From NCBI GenBank assembly GCA_027186245.1, contig CP114489.1:5029501-5093500 (forward strand): a stretch of 64,000 bases of DNA. The letters run 5' to 3'. The notes beneath the pieces are model-generated. The model did not search any database, was not told where the DNA came from, and saw only the letters and a list, made by a program, of their open reading frames with translations. This DNA is from Coriaria nepalensis. Its lineage: Eukaryota > Streptophyta > Magnoliopsida > Cucurbitales > Coriariaceae. Each line of letters opens with the position of its first letter. Positions within the stretch are counted from its first letter, which is position 1. Positions 59,801 to 64,000 of this stretch are shown here, in pieces. Both the position numbers and the translations under genes were made by a program.

Positions 59801-62800
59801 TGCATTGACTAAGTTTGTTTTCGAGAAAACAAGGCCCAAGCAAGTTGGGACAACTATAATGACAGGTCCTGTTCTAGTTGGTATTGTCGAATCTTATCTA
59901 CAGGCTTTAAACAAGGGTGCAGTGCCTATAATATCCTCTTCATGGCAGGTTTGTTACATATCTCAGTAAACTCTCTTACAGTGTACTTTTGGTTCAGCTT
60001 TACTTAAGGTGTTGAGCCATATACCTAAAAAACACTCAGAAAGGCAAATCTTGCCTATGTAATGTTGACACTGGTGGACAAAGTTGTTAGGTGTACTTGG
60101 TATTTTTGTTGTCTGTGTGCGCTCTGTTATCTGAAATGAAGGTACCATTACTCTTTACAAAATAGTTTCAGTTACATGAACATGAGTAAGATGGATGGTT
60201 CTATAATAAATAAAATGCCATATCCTGTATGTGATCTTACCTTGCTCATTTAAACAATAGCATATAAACATAAACTGAGGTTACCATAGAAACAATTGAA
60301 AGGAGAAGAGTAACAAATTTGAGTTTGCAAATACTTGTAGCTCTGGTTCAAGTAATGGCCAAAAGTGGTAACATTATGTACATACTAATGTGATTTTGTT
60401 GGACAATGATTTTGGTTGCACCGGGGTCCATGTTTGTAAACTTGTAAGTATTGTGTCTAACGTTTTGAACTCAACAAATTGCAAATTCAAGTATGGTTCT
60501 AATTAATTATTGACACTTTGCAGCATGTTGAAGCAGCTGAATGTCAGAGAGCATATGATTCTGCAAAAGAAGTCTACATGTCTTCGTTTGACCGTTCACG
60601 TCCACCTGAGGAGGTAAATTCTTTGCTGTATCTTGTCTATAGGTAATTAATTGTGTTTTAACAGTAGTGATTGTAGATTGCATTGAGGGAAGCACATGAA
60701 GAAGCAGTTCAAAGATCGTTGGCCGAATTTAATGCCTGTGCGGTAGGGGCTGGTTCAACTAGGAAGAACTTCGAGGGGCGACTCCAGAGTTTTTTCCGAA
60801 AGGCATTCGAGGTATTAAACAACCATTGTACTGTTTAAGGCTGGTTACAGATGATTCGTGGGTTTAGCTAGTTGAAAAATATGGCGATCCTAAGTATTCC
60901 AATTTCCAATGGAATCTTATTTTTTTTGTCAATTCTGTCTTTTGGCTAGCTTATGGAGCTATATATGTAATTCCCCCCCCCCCCCCCCCCCCCTCATTTC
61001 TAAGACCTAGTAGGCATTGTTTTGTGCACTTATGATGTTAATATGAGCTGGTGATGCAGGATTACAAGAGGAATGCATTTGTGGAAGCAGATTCGCAATG
61101 TTCAAGTGCCATACAGAGCATGGAAAAGAGGCTAAGAGCAGCTTGCCATGCTTCTGATGCAAATATAAATAATGTAGTGAAGGTAATAATTCATTTTTAA
61201 TTTCTTGTTTTTGGTATGAAAGCTAAAATGTTCTGGCTTCTGTTTTCTGAAGAGCAAAATTGCATTTCCTAAACATTTTTCATTTTTCTGTAGTCTTAAA
61301 CATTTTCATGTTTTCTCGAGTATTCTAGTTATACAAGAATAATCCCACAGGAAAACAGTTTTGGCAAGGATACTTATCGGGTTTAACCTTCAATCTTTAA
61401 TGGATTCGTGTCTGTGAACATAAAATACTTTCCACTAAATTTAGTGCTTGAATTATCATGCAGATTCTTGATGCTCTTCTATCTGAATATGAAGGATCAT
61501 GTCATGGTCCAGGAAAATGGCAGAAATTGTCTGCATTTTTACAACATAGGTTTGTATTATGACCTACCTGTAATTTACCTTTTTTGCTTTTTGACTGTTG
61601 ATCTTTAATGTGTTTTGGGAGTTTGGTTCGTACCTATCTAATGCTGTACAACTTCTCAGTTTGGAAGGACCAATACTTGAATTATCTAAGAGGCTAATAG
61701 ATCAAGTTGGGTCGGAGAAGACTTCCCTCTCATTGAAATACCGTTCCCTTGAAGATAGGATGAAATTGCTTGAAAAGCAGCTGGAAGCCAGTGAGAAGTA
61801 CAAGTCTGAATATCTCAAGCGTTATGAGGACGCTATCAATGACAAGAAAAAGCTTGCTGATGACTATATGGGTCGTATAACTACTTTGCAGGGTAAATAC
61901 AGCACACTTGATGAGAGGTATAACAGTTTAGTGAAAACCTTGGATTCTGCAAAGAAAGAATCTTTGGACTGGAAGGGAAAATATGAACAGGTTTTAGCAA
62001 AGCTGAAAGCTGAGGAAGGTCATGCCAACTCAGAAATCGCCAGCCTCAAGTCTCGAAGCAGTGCTGCTGAAGCAATGCTTGCTGCTTCAAGGGAGCAAGC
62101 TCAATCTGCTCAAGAGGAGGCAGAAGAGTGGAAAAGGAAGTACGACATTGCTGTTAAAGAAGCTAAATCTGCTCTCGAGAAGGCTGCAATTATTCAGGAA
62201 CGCTCAAATAAGCAAACTCAATTCAGAGAAGATGCTCTGAGGGAAGAATTCTCTGGCAGCTTGGCCGAAAAGGAAAAGGAGTTAAAGGTCAAGGCAGCAA
62301 AGATCGAGCATGCAGAGCAGTGCCTAACGACTTTAAGACTAGAGTTGAAGGTAAGGTTCTTATTTTTAGATAAAAAGAGCACAGAAAGCGCACGTTTCTA
62401 TAGTAACTTCTTGTCTATTAGCGTATCCACATACACTTTCACAAAAATATGACTATAATCAATCAAGATCTGTGTAAGTTCTCATGTGGTGTATGCTCTG
62501 TGCAGGCTGCTGAGTCAAAAATAAGGAGTTATGATGTGGAAGTAACATCTCTAAGGCACGAGATTGAAGCTTTGAAAGACAGGTTGGAAATTGTAAGAGC
62601 TGAAAGTCAATCATATGAAAGTAGGGCAAACATACTCCAGCAGGAGAAGGTCCATCTCGACCAAAAGTATGAATCAGAGTTCAGAAGGTTTGATGAAGTC
62701 CAGGAAAGATGCAGATTTGCCGAAAACGAGGCTAAAAGAGCAACTGAAATGGCAGATAAAGCTCGGTCCGAAGCCAGTGCTGCTCAAAAAGAAAAGAATG

Positions 62801-63549
62801 AGATGCAGAAATTGGCAATGGAAAGATTAGCCCGAATTGAGCGGGCCGAGAGGCAGATTGAGAATTTGGATAGACAGAAAACAGACTTAGCAGATGAATT
62901 AGAGACAATACGTGTATCCAAAATGAATGCTCTTTCAAAAGTGGCCTTACTGGAGGCTAGAGTAGAAGAAAGAGAGAGAGAGATTGAATCGCTATTGAAA
63001 TCAAACAATGAACAGAGAGCTGACACGGTTCAAGTCCTTCAAACTCTTCTGGACTCAGAGCGTTCGGCCCATGCTGAGGCAAACAACCGAGCCGAAGCCC
63101 TTTCTCTTCAGCTGCAATCTGCTCAGGCTAAGATCGATTCTCTTCAGCAGGAGCTAACCAAAGTCCGTTTGAACGAGACTGCTTTAGATAGTAAGCTCAG
63201 AACTGCTTCCCATGGGAAACGTTTAAGGGTAGATGATGGTGAAATGGGGATGGATTCTCTTCAAGATATGGACACTAGTGAGAGGATTTTAAGAGTCAAC
63301 AAGAGGACAAGGAGCACAAATAGCCCCATTAAGCTTACACAGCCAGAGGATGGCGGGTCCATTTTTCATGGGGATGAGGATAATCATAGCCAGCAGACGA
63401 ACCAGGAGGATCATACAAGGTTCACTGTCCAGAAACTTAAGCAAGAGCTTACTAAACATAATTTTGGGGCTGAATTGCTTCAGTTGAAGAATCCAAACAA
63501 GAAGGAAATCGTTGCTTTGTATGAGAAATGTGTACTGCAAAAGTCATGA
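56812..63549 (+). CDS. GBPL3: Guanylate-binding protein-like GTPase (GBPL3-type), 1067 aa
   Basis: Thirteen exons join in frame at GT-AG introns: 56812-57075, 58050-58211, 58494-58559, 58742-58882, 59021-59134, 59585-59686, 59763-59948, 60524-60613, 60677-60811, 61060-61182, 61464-61549, 61660-62350 and 62506-63549. The product has 1067 residues. It carries a dynamin-like GTPase domain: P-loop GRARQGKS (76-83), switch segment STHRPCTKGLWLW, DSEG, and WLLRD corresponding to the GBP '(T/V)(L/V)RD' guanine-specificity motif. A helical middle region follows, then about 400 residues of charged coiled coil, nuclear-type basic clusters (GKRLRV, NKRTR) and a final conserved-looking FTVQKLKQELTKHNFGAELL module. 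Plant GBPL3 forms condensates at chromatin and the nuclear rim in defence gene control. Assignment to GBPL3 rather than another plant GBPL is by length and layout. Two ATGs stand in tandem at the start. Confidence 0.92.
60973..60993 (+). repeat. Poly-C tract, 21 bases, in a GBPL3 intron
   Basis: An uninterrupted run of 21 C in the intron between exons 9 and 10. Long C runs are rare in plant genomes and prone to sequencing error, so the length is uncertain. Confidence 0.9.
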
Positions 63550-64000
63550 TGGATTTGATTCAAGGAAACGTGTATAGTTGATGAGCATAAATCTCCTTGG
63601 ATTTGATATAAGTTGTCTAACCCCCTACTCTTCTTAGGCATGAGATAAATTAGTAATTTGACTTTTAAAACTCTTCTTTTTTTCCTTTTTTTTTTCTTTG
63701 ATTTTTCATCTTTTTTTCCCCCCCTTTTTTCCCTTTTTAAGGAGGAAAGTTTGTTGAATTGTGCCTGTTGTCTCCAAATTTGGGGGACTTTTAACAGTGT
63801 GATGATATCTTCTAGGTAAGAAGTGTTCGGACTAAGTGTTTGTAGAGCTTCATATGATGTGTGGGATCATTTGTTTTTTGGGATCCAAGCAACTTTGTAG
63901 TTTATGCTATTTCAATCTAATATGTATTGTGTATGATTTGTTTTGGTGTGGTTTCATTTTGATTTGTTTTATTATTTCAAGAATTACCCAAATACAAAAG
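63550..64000 (+). other. GBPL3 3' untranslated region
   Basis: T-rich sequence with pyrimidine runs (63670-63740) directly after the stop codon, then TGTATTGTGTATG-type words around 63920-63940 that resemble plant far-upstream polyadenylation elements. No new gene begins before the window ends. Confidence 0.5.

Overview
The window is nuclear DNA from a flowering plant, most likely a eudicot. The signs are GT-AG introns, several plant-only gene families (ERF and ARF transcription factors, DUF599 proteins, a plant-type guanylate-binding protein), abundant decayed Ty1/copia and Ty3/gypsy retrotransposons, and long AT-rich spacers. The species cannot be named from the sequence alone.

Layout. 0-1.7 kb: 3' end of a dead Ty3/gypsy chromovirus and its LTR. 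3.5-4.3 kb: intact single-exon ERF gene (minus). 6-9.4 kb: one-exon GLE1-like fragment, remnant of a minus-strand copia element (gag, primer site, LTR) and an unidentified coding-like remnant. 10.2-13.7 kb: eight-exon minus-strand gene for an apparently plastid-targeted 626-residue protein of unknown function. 16.4-16.9 kb: copia 3' end. 18.3-19.8 kb (minus): broken copy of TFIIH subunit TFB4, with a gamma-coatomer exon fragment upstream. 20.1-20.7 kb (plus): replication-dependent type histone H3 with a histone-type promoter but a stop at codon 14. 21.5-24.8 kb: tandem pair of DUF599 membrane protein genes, the first intact with a GC-AG intron, the second frameshifted. 27.6-50 kb: gene desert with three decayed copia elements, an unclassified LTR-like repeat family, an inverted-repeat cluster, a hairpin-bearing minisatellite, and two GC-richer promoter-like islands with no gene attached. 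51.0-54.8 kb: intact ARF3/ETTIN gene. 56.8-63.5 kb: intact GBPL3-like gene.

The four intact genes (ERF, plastid protein, ARF3, GBPL3) and the first DUF599 gene are independent transcription units, not an operon or cluster. The best regulatory content is in ARF3: two in-frame tasiR-ARF (TAS3) target sites, a short upstream ORF and no C-terminal PB1 domain, all as known for ETTIN. No convincing new multi-gene system was found. The less ordinary material is the set of single-lesion or single-exon gene relics (H3, TFB4, gamma-COP, GLE1, DUF599 copy 2) and the structured repeats of the gene desert. Exon boundaries were set by hand from splice signals and reading-frame continuity. Family assignments rest on recognised motifs, not on a database search.
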